The notes beneath the pieces were generated by a model. It saw only the letters and a program-made list of their open reading frames with translations, was not told the origin of the DNA and ran no database searches. Shown here piece after piece: positions 17,288 to 25,689 of a DNA stretch of 64,000 bases. Position numbers and translations under genes: made by a program. Location: contig JBBIQA010000003.1 in the NCBI GenBank assembly GCA_037442565.1, positions 1-64,000 on the forward strand, read 5' to 3'. Each line of letters begins with the position of its first letter. Positions within the stretch are counted from its first letter, which is position 1. The stretch comes from PALSA-911 sp037442565 (GTDB taxonomy: Bacteria > Pseudomonadota > Alphaproteobacteria > Acetobacterales > Acetobacteraceae).

Positions 17288-18155
17288 GCCGCACCGCCCG
17301 GCCGAACAGGCCTTCGGGGCGGATCAGCAGCACGCCGATCAGCAACAGGTTCGGCAGCAAATTCGCCCAGGAACTGAGATAGGTCTGCATCAGCATCAGC
17401 CCGACGCCATAGATGATGCCGCCGATCACGGTGCCGAGCGGGTTGCCCAGCGTGCCGACCACGATCACCGCGAAGGCCGCCACATTGATGTCGGCCCCCA
17501 TCGCGGGCGTGACAGAGCCCAGCATGAACGGGGCGAACACGCCGGCGATGCCGGCCAGCGCGATGCCGATGCCGAAGGCGATGGCGGAGATGCGGTGCAC
17601 GTCGATACCGGTGGCCAGCGCCTCCTCGCGCGAGACCATCACCGCGCGGGTCAGCGTGCCGAGGCGGGTTCGATACAGGTACAGATACACCCCGGCCACC
17701 GCGACGGCGCTGACCGCCGCGCCGAATACCCAGGCCGAGGGCAGGCGCTGGCCGAGGAAGCTGACCGGCCCGCTGCCCAGCACGCGGCCGGGAATGGAGC
17801 GCTCGTTGGTGCCGAAGGCGATGGAGGCGATCGCCTCGATCATCTGCGACAGGCCAAAGAACAGGATGATCGACAGCATTTCGGAATCGCGCGCGATCAG
17901 CAGGCGCGGCACGACGCCGTAATAGATCGGCAACCCGATGGCCACGAACACCACCAGCACGGCCAGGGCCGCGAGCAGCGGATGCAGGCCGAACAGGGTG
18001 AACAGCCAGTACGCGGCAAACGAGCCGAGCATCAGGAAGTCGCCATGCGCAAGATTGACGATGCGCATGACGCCGAACACCAGGTTGAGCCCGAGCCCGA
18101 CCAGGGTGAAATAGAGGCCGAACATCAGCCCGGAAATGATGGCGCCGGTCAGCAT
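17280..18155 (-). CDS. livH: Branched-chain amino-acid-type ABC permease (LivH-like)
   Basis: A 291-residue permease beginning MLTGAIISGLMFGLYFTLVGLGLNLVFGVMRIVNLAHGDFLMLG, the hallmark N-terminus of LivH proteins. About eight hydrophobic segments follow. It comes 42 bp after the binding-protein gene and overlaps livM, so the order is binding protein, livH, livM, livG, livF on one transcript. Confidence 0.88.
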   Translation of the reverse strand: MLTGAIISGLMFGLYFTLVGLGLNLVFGVMRIVNLAHGDFLMLGSFAAYWLFTLFGLHPLLAALAVLVVFVAIGLPIYYGVVPRLLIARDSEMLSIILFFGLSQMIEAIASIAFGTNERSIPGRVLGSGPVSFLGQRLPSAWVFGAAVSAVAVAGVYLYLYRTRLGTLTRAVMVSREEALATGIDVHRISAIAFGIGIALAGIAGVFAPFMLGSVTPAMGADINVAAFAVIVVGTLGNPLGTVIGGIIYGVGLMLMQTYLSSWANLLPNLLLIGVLLIRPEGLFGRAVRRA

Positions 18156-18197
18156 GTTTCAGCTAGCGCCGGCCTACGGATCGCGGCACCTGTCGCG

Positions 18198-19427
18198 TCA
18201 CTTGCCGATGACGGCCTTTCCGTTCGCCAGCGCCGGCGGATAGACGACGTTCAACTTCACTTCCTTGCCTTCCACCTCGAACTGGCCGAGCGGGGTGATC
18301 TCGCCGATCTGCCCGCCATGCTCGTCGAGCACGAACGGACCGTCGAGGGTGTTCAGCTTGCCGGACAGGGAGAACACGGCGTCGCGCAGCGCCGTCTGGT
18401 CCAGGCTTTTGGTGACCTTCAGCGTCTCCTGCAGCACAAGGCCGGTGGTGTAGCCGGCGATCGAGTTGAAGCCGAAATTCAGGCCCGAGTTGGCCTTGTC
18501 CCACGCCGCGCGGAACTGCTCCAGGGTCCAGCCCACTTCCGGCTTGTACTCGTAGGCCGCGGAGGTGACGTAGGTGAACACGTTCTTCAGCCCCTCGGGA
18601 CCGACGTTCTTCAGCAGTTCCTCGGTCTCGATGCCTGGGTAGATCGAGAACAGGAAGCGGAACTTCTGCCCGGAATCCTGCAGGTTGCGCAGGAAGGCGA
18701 TGTCGTTGCCGACGTAACCGAGATGGATCACCGCATCCGGGCTCTTGGAGGCGATGTTGTTGATCAGCACCGTATAGTTGGAGGTGTTGGTCGGCACCCC
18801 CTGGTCGTAGACGATGTCGAGCTTGCCGGCGGCCTTGATGAAGCCGCGCACCGCATTCGCCTGGGTGCCGGTGAAATCGTTGGTGGAGTACAGGATCGCC
18901 ACCGTCTTGATGCCGGCCTTCACCCCTTCGTCGTTGAGATAATCGGCGATGTATTTCGGCCAGATGGTCGAGACGGGATCGGCGATCAGGGCGATCCAGG
19001 GATTGTCCACGAAGAACGGGGCGCCGGTGCCGGTCGGGTCGAACAGGAACTGCTTGTGCTCCTTGGCGATCGGCACCGCGACCGAGGTGAGCACCGAGCC
19101 GGAATCGGCCACCAGGATGTCCACTTTGTCCTGCGTGATCAGCTGGTTATACAGGGTCGCCGCGGTGGCCGTGCTGCTCTGATCGTCGTAGCTGATCAGT
19201 TTCAGCGGAATTTTCTTGTCGAACGCCTTCACATACGCGCCGCCGGAGGCGTTGGTCTCGTCCACCCAGATCTTCAGGCCGGTATAGACCGGCATGGAGA
19301 TGCTGGCGAACGGGCCGGAACTGGCGTGCAGGTGACCGATCTTGATTTCCGCCGGCGCCTGCTGTGCCCAGGCCCGTGTGGCAAGTGGTAGCGTGGCGGC
19401 AAAACCGAGCAGCGAGCGACGGAGCAT
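18198..19427 (-). CDS. Periplasmic binding protein of the Liv-type transporter
   Basis: A 409-residue type I periplasmic binding protein. The ATG at 19427 has AAAGGAGG 5 nt upstream; a start six codons earlier is less likely. The signal peptide is RRSLLGFAATLPLATRAWA, and the mature protein starts QQAPAEIKIGHLHASSGPFASISMPVYTG. It is the first gene of the operon with livHMGF and presumably determines substrate choice. The ligand could be an amino acid, amide or aromatic acid; the sequence alone does not say. Confidence 0.87.
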   Translation of the reverse strand: MLRRSLLGFAATLPLATRAWAQQAPAEIKIGHLHASSGPFASISMPVYTGLKIWVDETNASGGAYVKAFDKKIPLKLISYDDQSSTATAATLYNQLITQDKVDILVADSGSVLTSVAVPIAKEHKQFLFDPTGTGAPFFVDNPWIALIADPVSTIWPKYIADYLNDEGVKAGIKTVAILYSTNDFTGTQANAVRGFIKAAGKLDIVYDQGVPTNTSNYTVLINNIASKSPDAVIHLGYVGNDIAFLRNLQDSGQKFRFLFSIYPGIETEELLKNVGPEGLKNVFTYVTSAAYEYKPEVGWTLEQFRAAWDKANSGLNFGFNSIAGYTTGLVLQETLKVTKSLDQTALRDAVFSLSGKLNTLDGPFVLDEHGGQIGEITPLGQFEVEGKEVKLNVVYPPALANGKAVIGK

Positions 19428-19541
19428 TCGAGCCTCCTTTATCATGAACCAGCCGTTGTTTGGCCGAAGTCGCTCCCCAGGGCAAGGGTATCGGCGCGGC
19501 CCTGTTCCCGGCAGGCGCCGGGCGAACAGATTTTCCGATCG

Positions 19542-20156
19542 TTACGGGACACCCCATGTCTTGTGCGCCTGGATCGCCAGCCGCCATTGCGGATGCGCGA
19601 GACAATATGCCATGGCCGATGCGGTGTTGGCCGCCAGATCGGGGCCGGCCATCGGCGACAGCCAGCGATGCGCCGCGGAAAACCCCGCGAAATCGCCGGG
19701 CATGGCTCCCGGCTGGGGATAGACCAGCTTCAGCTCGTCGGCCCGCGTCAGGGCGAGCGGCGCCCCCGCCTTGGGGCTGACGCACACCCATTGGACACCC
19801 TCCGCCGGCAATGGCTGCGTGCCATTCGTTTCAATGGAGACGATCCAGCCCTCTCCGCGCAGCAGCCGCAGCACCGCGTCGTCCAGCTGCAGCAGCGGCT
19901 CTCCCCCGGTGAACACCACGAACGGCCGCCCCCCACCGGGCCACAGGGCCGAGATGGCCTTCGCCAGACCGGCGGCGCCGTATTTCTGCCCACCGACGAA
20001 ATCCGTATCGCAGAACCGGCAGACCGCCGTCTCCCGGTCCGCCTCCCGTCCGGACCACAGGTTGCAACCGGCAAAACGCACGAACACGGCCACCCGGCCG
20101 ATATTGGCGCCCTCGCCCTGAACGGTCAGGAAGAGCTCCTTGACGGTGTAGCTCAT
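19542..20156 (-). CDS. queE: 7-carboxy-7-deazaguanine synthase
   Basis: A 204-residue radical SAM enzyme starting at the ATG at 20156 (MSYTVKELFLTVQGEGANIG). The cluster-binding cysteines are Cys31, Cys46 and Cys49, spaced CX14CX2C, the atypical spacing characteristic of QueE rather than the usual CX3CX2C. FTGGEPLLQ and ETNGTQPLP are further family motifs. It converts 6-carboxy-tetrahydropterin to 7-carboxy-7-deazaguanine in the pathway to queuosine. Longer frames from 20270 would run through the tRNA-Sec gene and are not real. Other queuosine genes are not in the window; the neighbour is the tRNA-Sec gene, 66 bp upstream. Confidence 0.93.
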   Translation of the reverse strand: MSYTVKELFLTVQGEGANIGRVAVFVRFAGCNLWSGREADRETAVCRFCDTDFVGGQKYGAAGLAKAISALWPGGGRPFVVFTGGEPLLQLDDAVLRLLRGEGWIVSIETNGTQPLPAEGVQWVCVSPKAGAPLALTRADELKLVYPQPGAMPGDFAGFSAAHRWLSPMAGPDLAANTASAMAYCLAHPQWRLAIQAHKTWGVP

Positions 20157-20222
20157 GCGATTGCTTCCGATGCTCCGACAACCCCTGGAACCGGGTCCGG
20201 GGAGCGCGCGGGTGCGCGGCGG

Positions 20223-20314
20223 CGGAAGAGGCGGGAGTCGAACCCACCGGAGACGCCAGGCGCCTCCCAACGGATTTGAAGTCCGCGCGTCCCACCGGGG
20301 TACGGTTCTCTTCC
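20223..20314 (-). tRNA. selC: tRNA-Sec (anticodon UCA)
   Basis: On the minus strand a 92-nt tRNA reads GGAAGAGAACCG... to ...CTCTTCCG. The anticodon loop CTTCAAA (UCA anticodon) lies in the stem CGGA/TCCG, as in known bacterial tRNA-Sec. A long variable arm (GGAGGC/GTCTCC hairpin) and T-loop TTCGACT follow. Seven acceptor pairs GGAAGAG/CTCTTCC are perfect; the eighth position would be A-C, and the genome continues CCG rather than CCA, so the CCA end would be added enzymatically. It lies 13 bp downstream of selA, which charges its Ser-tRNA product with selenium. Confidence 0.95.
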
Positions 20315-20327
20315 GCTAGGGAAGCTA

Positions 20328-21728
20328 TCAGCCCGGTGCCAGGCGGTCCAGTTGGCGGATGAAGCCAGCCTCGTCCTCCAGGCAGCGGAGATCGAACAGC
20401 AGGGCGCCGTCATGCAGGCGGCCGATCACCGGAACCGGCAGGCCGCGGAACGCCTTGGCCAGGGCGGCCAGGGCGCGCCCGCCGGGCACGCGCAGCGCGA
20501 CCGCGGCGCTTGGCAGCACGTCCACCGGACGCGACCCGCTGCCGATCTGGCTGGCACAGGGCACCACGGAGACCGCCACCCCGGCGCCGCAGCTTGCGGA
20601 GAGCGCGGCGCAGATGCGATCGGCGAGGGCGCGGATCTCCGCCTCCGGCCGGGTCAGACGGCGCAGGGCCGGCAGCCGCTCGGCCAGGCGGTCGGGGTCC
20701 AGATAGAGCCGCAACACGGCGGCGAGCGCGGCCATGGTCAGTTTGTCCACCCGCAGGGCGCGCTTCAGCGGGTTTTTCCGGAGTCTGCCTATCAGCGCTG
20801 CCCGGCCCACCACCAGCCCGGCCTGAGGGCCTCCCAATAGCTTGTCGCCGCTGAAGGTGACGAGGTCGGCGCCGGCGCGCAGGGCCTCCGTCGGCGTCGG
20901 CTCGTGCGGCAGGCCGTAATGCTCCAGATCGATCAGGCTGCCGCTGCCGAGATCGTTCAGGAACGGGATGCCGCGTTCGCGCGCCAGCGCGGCCAGTTCG
21001 GGCTCGGGCACCTCGGCGGTGAAGCCGGTGATGGCGTAGTTGCTCGCATGCACCTTCATGATGGCGGCGGTGCGCGGGGCGATGGCGCCGGCGAAATCGG
21101 CCAGGTGGGTGCGGTTGGTGGTGCCCACTTCGACCAGCTTCGCGCCGGCGCGGGCCATCACGTCGGGGATGCGGAAGGCGCCGCCGATCTCCACCAGTTC
21201 GCCGCGCGAAACCAGCACCTCGCGCCGGTTCGCCAGGCTGTTCAGCGCCAGCAGCACGGCGGCGGCGTTGTTGTTGACGACGACGGCGTCCTCCGCCCCG
21301 GTCAGGCGGCGGATCAGGCCGATCACGTGGTCGTCCCGCTCGCCACGTCCGCCGGATTGCAGATCGTATTCCAGGTTGCAGGCATCGGCGGCGGCAGCCA
21401 TGGCGGCGAGCGCCTCCGGCGGCAGCGGGGCGCGGCCGAGATTGGTGTGCAGCACCGTGCCGGTCAGGTTGAATATTTTTCGCAGCGGCGGTTCGGTCCA
21501 GCCCTGCAGCCGGGTCACAACCTGCTTTTCGATGATGTCCGAAGCGGCGTCCCGGCCGGCAACGGCCGCGCCCTGGGCCAATCCGGCCCGCAGGCGCTCG
21601 AGCGCATCGCGCAGTTCCTGCACCACCAGAGAGCGGCCCTGTTCCAGCACGGCGGCGGCGATGGCGGGCCGGCGCAGCAGGGCGTCCACCGACGGTAGGA
21701 CGGTAGCCGTTGATGCCGTAACCTGCAC
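20328..21728 (-). CDS. selA: L-seryl-tRNA(Sec) selenium transferase
   Basis: A 466-residue PLP enzyme. A GTG at 21728 preceded by AGGGGGAA is the likely start; an ATG at 21773 would overlap the divergent selD fusion gene. SelA landmarks are FNLTGTVLHTNLGRAPLPPEA (86-106), VNNNAAAVLL and TFSGDKLLGGPQAG, whose Lys296 is the PLP lysine. It converts Ser-tRNA(Sec) to Sec-tRNA(Sec) using selenophosphate made by SelD. The tRNA-Sec gene follows directly, and the SelD fusion is divergent with only 29 bp between starts. Confidence 0.95.
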   Translation of the reverse strand: MQVTASTATVLPSVDALLRRPAIAAAVLEQGRSLVVQELRDALERLRAGLAQGAAVAGRDAASDIIEKQVVTRLQGWTEPPLRKIFNLTGTVLHTNLGRAPLPPEALAAMAAAADACNLEYDLQSGGRGERDDHVIGLIRRLTGAEDAVVVNNNAAAVLLALNSLANRREVLVSRGELVEIGGAFRIPDVMARAGAKLVEVGTTNRTHLADFAGAIAPRTAAIMKVHASNYAITGFTAEVPEPELAALARERGIPFLNDLGSGSLIDLEHYGLPHEPTPTEALRAGADLVTFSGDKLLGGPQAGLVVGRAALIGRLRKNPLKRALRVDKLTMAALAAVLRLYLDPDRLAERLPALRRLTRPEAEIRALADRICAALSASCGAGVAVSVVPCASQIGSGSRPVDVLPSAAVALRVPGGRALAALAKAFRGLPVPVIGRLHDGALLFDLRCLEDEAGFIRQLDRLAPG

Positions 21729-21757
21729 GCGATTTCCCCCTGAACGAGGCGCGCACC

Positions 21758-23986
21758 GTGACACCGGCGACACCCATTCTCAAGGACGTCGTGCTGGTCG
21801 GCGCCGGGCACGCGCATGTCGCCGTGCTGCGGCGTTTCGCGATGCGGCCCATGCCGGGCGTGCGGCTGACGGTCATCACGCGGGAGGTGACCACGCCCTA
21901 TTCCGGGATGCTGCCGGGCTTCCTGGCCGGGCAGTACGGGTTCGACGACATGCATATCGACGTCCGCCGCCTCGCCCGGTTCGCCGGTGCCCGGCTGTAC
22001 CACGCGGAGACAACCGGGCTCGATCCCGCCCGGCGGCTGGTGTTCTGCGACGGCCGGCCAGAGGTGCCGTACGACCTGCTGTCCATCGATATCGGCTCGA
22101 CGCCGGATCTGGCCGGCATCCCCGGCGCGGCCGAGCACACCATCGCGGTGAAGCCGATCGGCCGGTTGATCGCACGATGGGAACAACTCCTGGTCCGGGT
22201 CACGGAGCGATCGGAACCGGTGCGCATCGGCGTCATCGGCGCCGGAGCGGCGGGAGTGGAACTGGCATTCGCGTTGCGGCACCGCTTCGCGCCGGCCCGG
22301 GCATCGGTCACGCTGTTCGGTGCCGAGGCGGATGTGCTGCCGGGGTTTTCGCCCGGCGCGATCCGGCGGGTGCGCCGGCTGCTGGCGGCGCGCGGCATCG
22401 AGGTTCGCGTGGCGCATCCGGCAGTTCGGATCGAGCCGGGAAAGGTTCATTTCACGGGCGCCGCGCCGGTCGATCTGGACGAAATCCTGGTCGCCACCCA
22501 GGCTGCCAGCCCGTCCTGGCCAGCCGATTGTGGGCTCGCGGCTGACGCGCGCGGGTTCCTGCGCGTGTCGGACCGCTTGCAATCGATCTCCCACCCCGAC
22601 GTCTTCGCGGCCGGCGACATCGCTGCCATCGAGGGGCATCGGCGCGCCAAATCCGGCGTGATGGCGGTGCGCGCCGGACCGCCCTTGGCCGAGAACCTGC
22701 GCCGGGTGGTGGCCGGGCGCAGGCTGCGGCGGTTCGTGCCGCAGCGCCGATGGCTCAGCCTGCTGGCCACCGGCGACCGCTATGCGCTGGGCGTGCGCGG
22801 GGATTTCTGTTTCGAGGGGGCCTGGGTCTGGCGCCTGAAGGACTGGATCGACCGGAAATTCATGCGGATGTACAGCGACCTGCCGGACATGCAGGTGACC
22901 CTTCCCGCCGTCGCGCCGGGTGTGGCGGATGCGGCCGGGCAGGCGGCGCTGGCGGAAGCGGCGATGCGCTGCGGCGGCTGTGCGGCGAAGATCGGCAGTT
23001 CCATCCTGCGTCGTGTGCTGGCCCGGCTGGAACCGCCGGCATCGGATGTCGAGCTGGGCCTGGCGGCGCGCGACGATGCCGCCGCCTTCGCCGTGCCGGA
23101 TGGCAAGGTTCTGGTGCAGTCCGCCGATCAGTTCCGCGCCTTCATCGACGATCCCTTCGTCTTCGGCCAGGTGGCGGCACATCACGCACTGGGCGACCTG
23201 TATGCGATGGGCGCGCGACCGCACAGCGCCCTGGCCCTCGCCACGGTGCCGTTCGCCGCTGCCGCCAGGATGGAGGACGACCTGTTCCAGATGCTGGCGG
23301 GCGCGACCTCGGTCCTGCACGACGCGGGCGCCGTGCTGATTGGCGGGCACAGCGCGGAAGGGGCGGAGCTGATGCTTGGCCTGTCCGTGAACGGCCTGGC
23401 CGATCCCGCCCGGCTGCTGCGCAAATCCGGCCTGCGGCCGGGCGACCGGCTGATCCTGACCCGGGCCCTCGGCACCGGGGTGATCTTCGCCGCCGACATG
23501 CGCCATCGGGCGCAGGCGCGCTGGGTGGAAGCGGCGCTGGCGGGCATGACCCAGCCGGCCGCCGGTGCCGCGGCCATCCTGGCGGGGCATGCCGCCACGG
23601 CCTGCACCGATGTGACCGGTTTCGGACTGACCGGGCACCTGCTGGAGATGGCGGAGGCGTCGGGCGTGGATGTCGCGCTCGACCTTGCCACGGTGCCGCT
23701 GCTCGACGGCGCCGAGGCGTTGTTGCGGGACGGGATGGTGAGCTCGCTGCACACGGAAAACCTGGCCGCGGCGCCGCGGATCGCGGCCAGCGAGGCTGTG
23801 CGTGCGCAGGCGCGCTTCTCGCTGCTGTTCGACCCGCAGACCGCCGGCGGATTGCTGGCCGGCGTGGCGCCGGAGCAGGCGGATGCCTGCCTGTCAGCCC
23901 TGCGGCGAGCCGGCTACGCAGAGGCGTCGATCATCGGCACGGTTCTGGCGCGCGGACATGCGCCTGAACGCATCCAGGTGGATTAG
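21758..23986 (+). CDS. selD: FAD/NAD(P)-dependent oxidoreductase-SelD fusion (selenide, water dikinase)
   Basis: A 742-residue fusion starting at GTG 21758. Residues 1 to about 385 are an NDH-2/sulfide-quinone-reductase-like domain: FAD motif VLVGAGHAH (12-20), NAD motif GVIGAGAAGVELA (158-170) and the ATG-like FAD site FAAGDIAA (283-290). Residues about 400-742 are selenide, water dikinase. CGGCAAK carries Cys408 and Lys411, equivalent to E. coli Cys17 and Lys20; NTP/Mg segments such as VLIGGHSAEGAELMLGLSVNG and the end FDPQTAGGLLAGV are typical. The reaction is ATP + selenide + water to selenophosphate + AMP + Pi. The fused domain may deliver reduced selenium or regulate redox state. The stop overlaps the convergent lipoprotein stop (TTAG). 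Confidence 0.93.
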   Translation: MTPATPILKDVVLVGAGHAHVAVLRRFAMRPMPGVRLTVITREVTTPYSGMLPGFLAGQYGFDDMHIDVRRLARFAGARLYHAETTGLDPARRLVFCDGRPEVPYDLLSIDIGSTPDLAGIPGAAEHTIAVKPIGRLIARWEQLLVRVTERSEPVRIGVIGAGAAGVELAFALRHRFAPARASVTLFGAEADVLPGFSPGAIRRVRRLLAARGIEVRVAHPAVRIEPGKVHFTGAAPVDLDEILVATQAASPSWPADCGLAADARGFLRVSDRLQSISHPDVFAAGDIAAIEGHRRAKSGVMAVRAGPPLAENLRRVVAGRRLRRFVPQRRWLSLLATGDRYALGVRGDFCFEGAWVWRLKDWIDRKFMRMYSDLPDMQVTLPAVAPGVADAAGQAALAEAAMRCGGCAAKIGSSILRRVLARLEPPASDVELGLAARDDAAAFAVPDGKVLVQSADQFRAFIDDPFVFGQVAAHHALGDLYAMGARPHSALALATVPFAAAARMEDDLFQMLAGATSVLHDAGAVLIGGHSAEGAELMLGLSVNGLADPARLLRKSGLRPGDRLILTRALGTGVIFAADMRHRAQARWVEAALAGMTQPAAGAAAILAGHAATACTDVTGFGLTGHLLEMAEASGVDVALDLATVPLLDGAEALLRDGMVSSLHTENLAAAPRIAASEAVRAQARFSLLFDPQTAGGLLAGVAPEQADACLSALRRAGYAEASIIGTVLARGHAPERIQVD

Positions 23987-24585
23987 CGCTTCGGCGCCGC
24001 CAGGTCCTGCTGCTGCACCGCCTGGGGCACCGCGGCCGGCGTATCCGGCAGGATCCAGTCGCGCAGGGAGCGCCGGGCCTGGAATTCCAGCTCCACGTTC
24101 ATGCGATCCATCATCGTCTTGGTCAGGTCGTACAGCGTGCCCCGCAGATCGTCGATCTCGCCGCTGCGGCGCTGGGAGACCTCCGCCGTGGCGAAGGCGG
24201 CGCGCTGGTTTTCGGAGGTGTAGACATCCAGTTCCACCGCCATGTGGCCCAGGATCTCGTTGCCGTTCCTGACCAACGAGGCGTCCTTGATGACCAGCAC
24301 CGCCTTGCCGCTGGTGCCGAACGCCTTCAGCCGGTCGGTCGCCATCTGGCGCAATGCCGCGCTCGGCGGGACCGGCGCCTGGCTGCTTACCTCGTCACGG
24401 CTGGCGGGCACGAAGCGGTTGTCGATCTCCACCGAGGCGACGTTCAGCCGGATCGGTGTCAGGTAGTCATACGTCAGCGGCTCGAAGCTGCGCGGCTTGG
24501 AGGGGCTGGAGCAGGCGGCCAGGCTCAGGACCGCCAGCAGCAGGGCGAAACGCGGCATCCCGCGACGGTTCGACATCCTGTTCAC
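23983..24585 (-). CDS. Lipoprotein of unknown function
   Basis: A 200-residue putative lipoprotein with signal RFALLLAVLSLAAC (lipobox LAAC) followed by SSPSKPRSFEPLTYDYLTPIRLNVASVEIDNRF. The predicted mature protein is mixed alpha/beta with a C-terminal helical segment (LYDLTKTMMDRMNVELEFQARRSLRDWIL). I do not recognise a named domain with confidence. The start is a GTG at 24585 that overlaps the hslO stop (GTGA) and has GGAAGG 6 nt upstream, so it is translationally coupled to hslO. Its stop shares four bases with the convergent selD stop. Confidence 0.75.
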   Translation of the reverse strand: MNRMSNRRGMPRFALLLAVLSLAACSSPSKPRSFEPLTYDYLTPIRLNVASVEIDNRFVPASRDEVSSQAPVPPSAALRQMATDRLKAFGTSGKAVLVIKDASLVRNGNEILGHMAVELDVYTSENQRAAFATAEVSQRRSGEIDDLRGTLYDLTKTMMDRMNVELEFQARRSLRDWILPDTPAAVPQAVQQQDLAAPKR

Positions 24586-25559
24586 GCGTCACCTTCCACG
24601 GCGCCGGTTCCCTGCTTGCCGCGCACGGCCTGGCGGGGAAAACGGAAATCATAGTTGCAGAACTCGCAGGTCATGATGATGTCGCCCTCCACGGCCATGT
24701 GATCGAGATCGTCGGCCGGAAAGGTCTCCAGGATGCCCGACAGCTTGGCGCGCGAACAGCGGCAGCCGTACGACAACGCCCGGGACCGGTCGGTCGCCAC
24801 GCCTTCGGAGTGAAACAGCCGATAGAGCAGCCGGTCCGGCGGCAGGTCGTCGTCCAGCAGTTCGGCATCGGTGAGCGTGCCGGCCAGCACCGTCGCGGTG
24901 CGCCAGGCTTCCTCCTGTTCCTCCGCGTCGACCGTCGGGTCGATGCCGCCGTCCCCGGCCACCCGCTCCAGGATCAACGCGCCGGCCCGCCAGCCGTCCT
25001 CGGTCGGGGCGCAGGCGAGGTGCACCAGGCATCGCAGCTGCTCGGAGGTGTCGAAATAGTGCAACGCCATTTCGGCCAGGCTGCCGCCGGTGATGGAGAC
25101 GATGCCCTGGTGGCGCTCGCGGTCCGCCCCCTGGTCGACGCTGAACGCCAGGTACCCGCCGCCCAGCAGAGCGTCGGCGGCCGGGGTGGGATCGGCCTCC
25201 AGCAGGCCGTCGAGACGGTCGGCGTCCACGCGGGTATAGCCCCGCAGCTCCCCGGTATCGGTGCAGTCGGCCAGCAGCATCGGCACCGGGCCGTCGCCCT
25301 TGGCGTGCAGGCTGAACGAGCCCTGGAACTTCAATCCGGAGGCAAGGCCGGCCACCAGGGCCAGCGCCTGGCCGGAAAGCCGCGTGACCTGATGCGGGCT
25401 GGTGCGGCGGGTCAGCAGGGCGTCGGCCAGCGTGCCGAGGCGCACAAGCCGCCCCCGCACCGGGCGTCCCGGAATGAAGAAGGGCGTTACACCGCGCGGA
25501 ACCACGATATGGGGAACAGGGGGACGGTCTTTGTCGAGAAAGGCGGGGGTGTCGGACAT
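24582..25559 (-). CDS. hslO: Redox-regulated chaperone Hsp33
   Basis: A 325-residue Hsp33 from the ATG at 25559. The C-terminal redox switch CRC-X29-CEFC is intact, matching the zinc-binding CXCX27-32CXXC motif. When these cysteines oxidise, zinc is lost and the holdase chaperone activates in the cytoplasm. An alphaproteobacterial Hsp33 is often slightly longer than the E. coli protein, as here. It is the first gene of a two-gene unit with the lipoprotein gene. Confidence 0.93.
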   Translation of the reverse strand: MSDTPAFLDKDRPPVPHIVVPRGVTPFFIPGRPVRGRLVRLGTLADALLTRRTSPHQVTRLSGQALALVAGLASGLKFQGSFSLHAKGDGPVPMLLADCTDTGELRGYTRVDADRLDGLLEADPTPAADALLGGGYLAFSVDQGADRERHQGIVSITGGSLAEMALHYFDTSEQLRCLVHLACAPTEDGWRAGALILERVAGDGGIDPTVDAEEQEEAWRTATVLAGTLTDAELLDDDLPPDRLLYRLFHSEGVATDRSRALSYGCRCSRAKLSGILETFPADDLDHMAVEGDIIMTCEFCNYDFRFPRQAVRGKQGTGAVEGDA

Positions 25560-25689
25560 CGGCCTAAGATAGGGCGCGATGCACCGCATAGGAATGCCTG
25601 AACGCATGCGTGTCATGCAAGAATGCCGGCAGGATTGCGTTGCGCGGGGGGCTGCCCCGATAGCCACTCGCTGTACGCCGGGCTAGGGT

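Noticed and set aside
17259..19391. Long plus-strand frame (710 residues) antisense to livH and the binding protein
   Set aside because: It is composed of low-complexity Gln/Asp/Arg/Gly sequence typical of antisense shadows in GC-rich genes; the minus strand has clear family motifs.
21515..23752. Long minus-strand frame (745 residues) antisense to the selD fusion
   Set aside because: No recognisable motif; it mirrors a strongly supported SelD and flavoprotein coding region.
20328..25559. Selenoprotein gene with in-frame TGA near the selenocysteine genes
   Set aside because: All adjacent genes read through with Cys or other residues; no frame interrupted by a single TGA with flanking homology was found.
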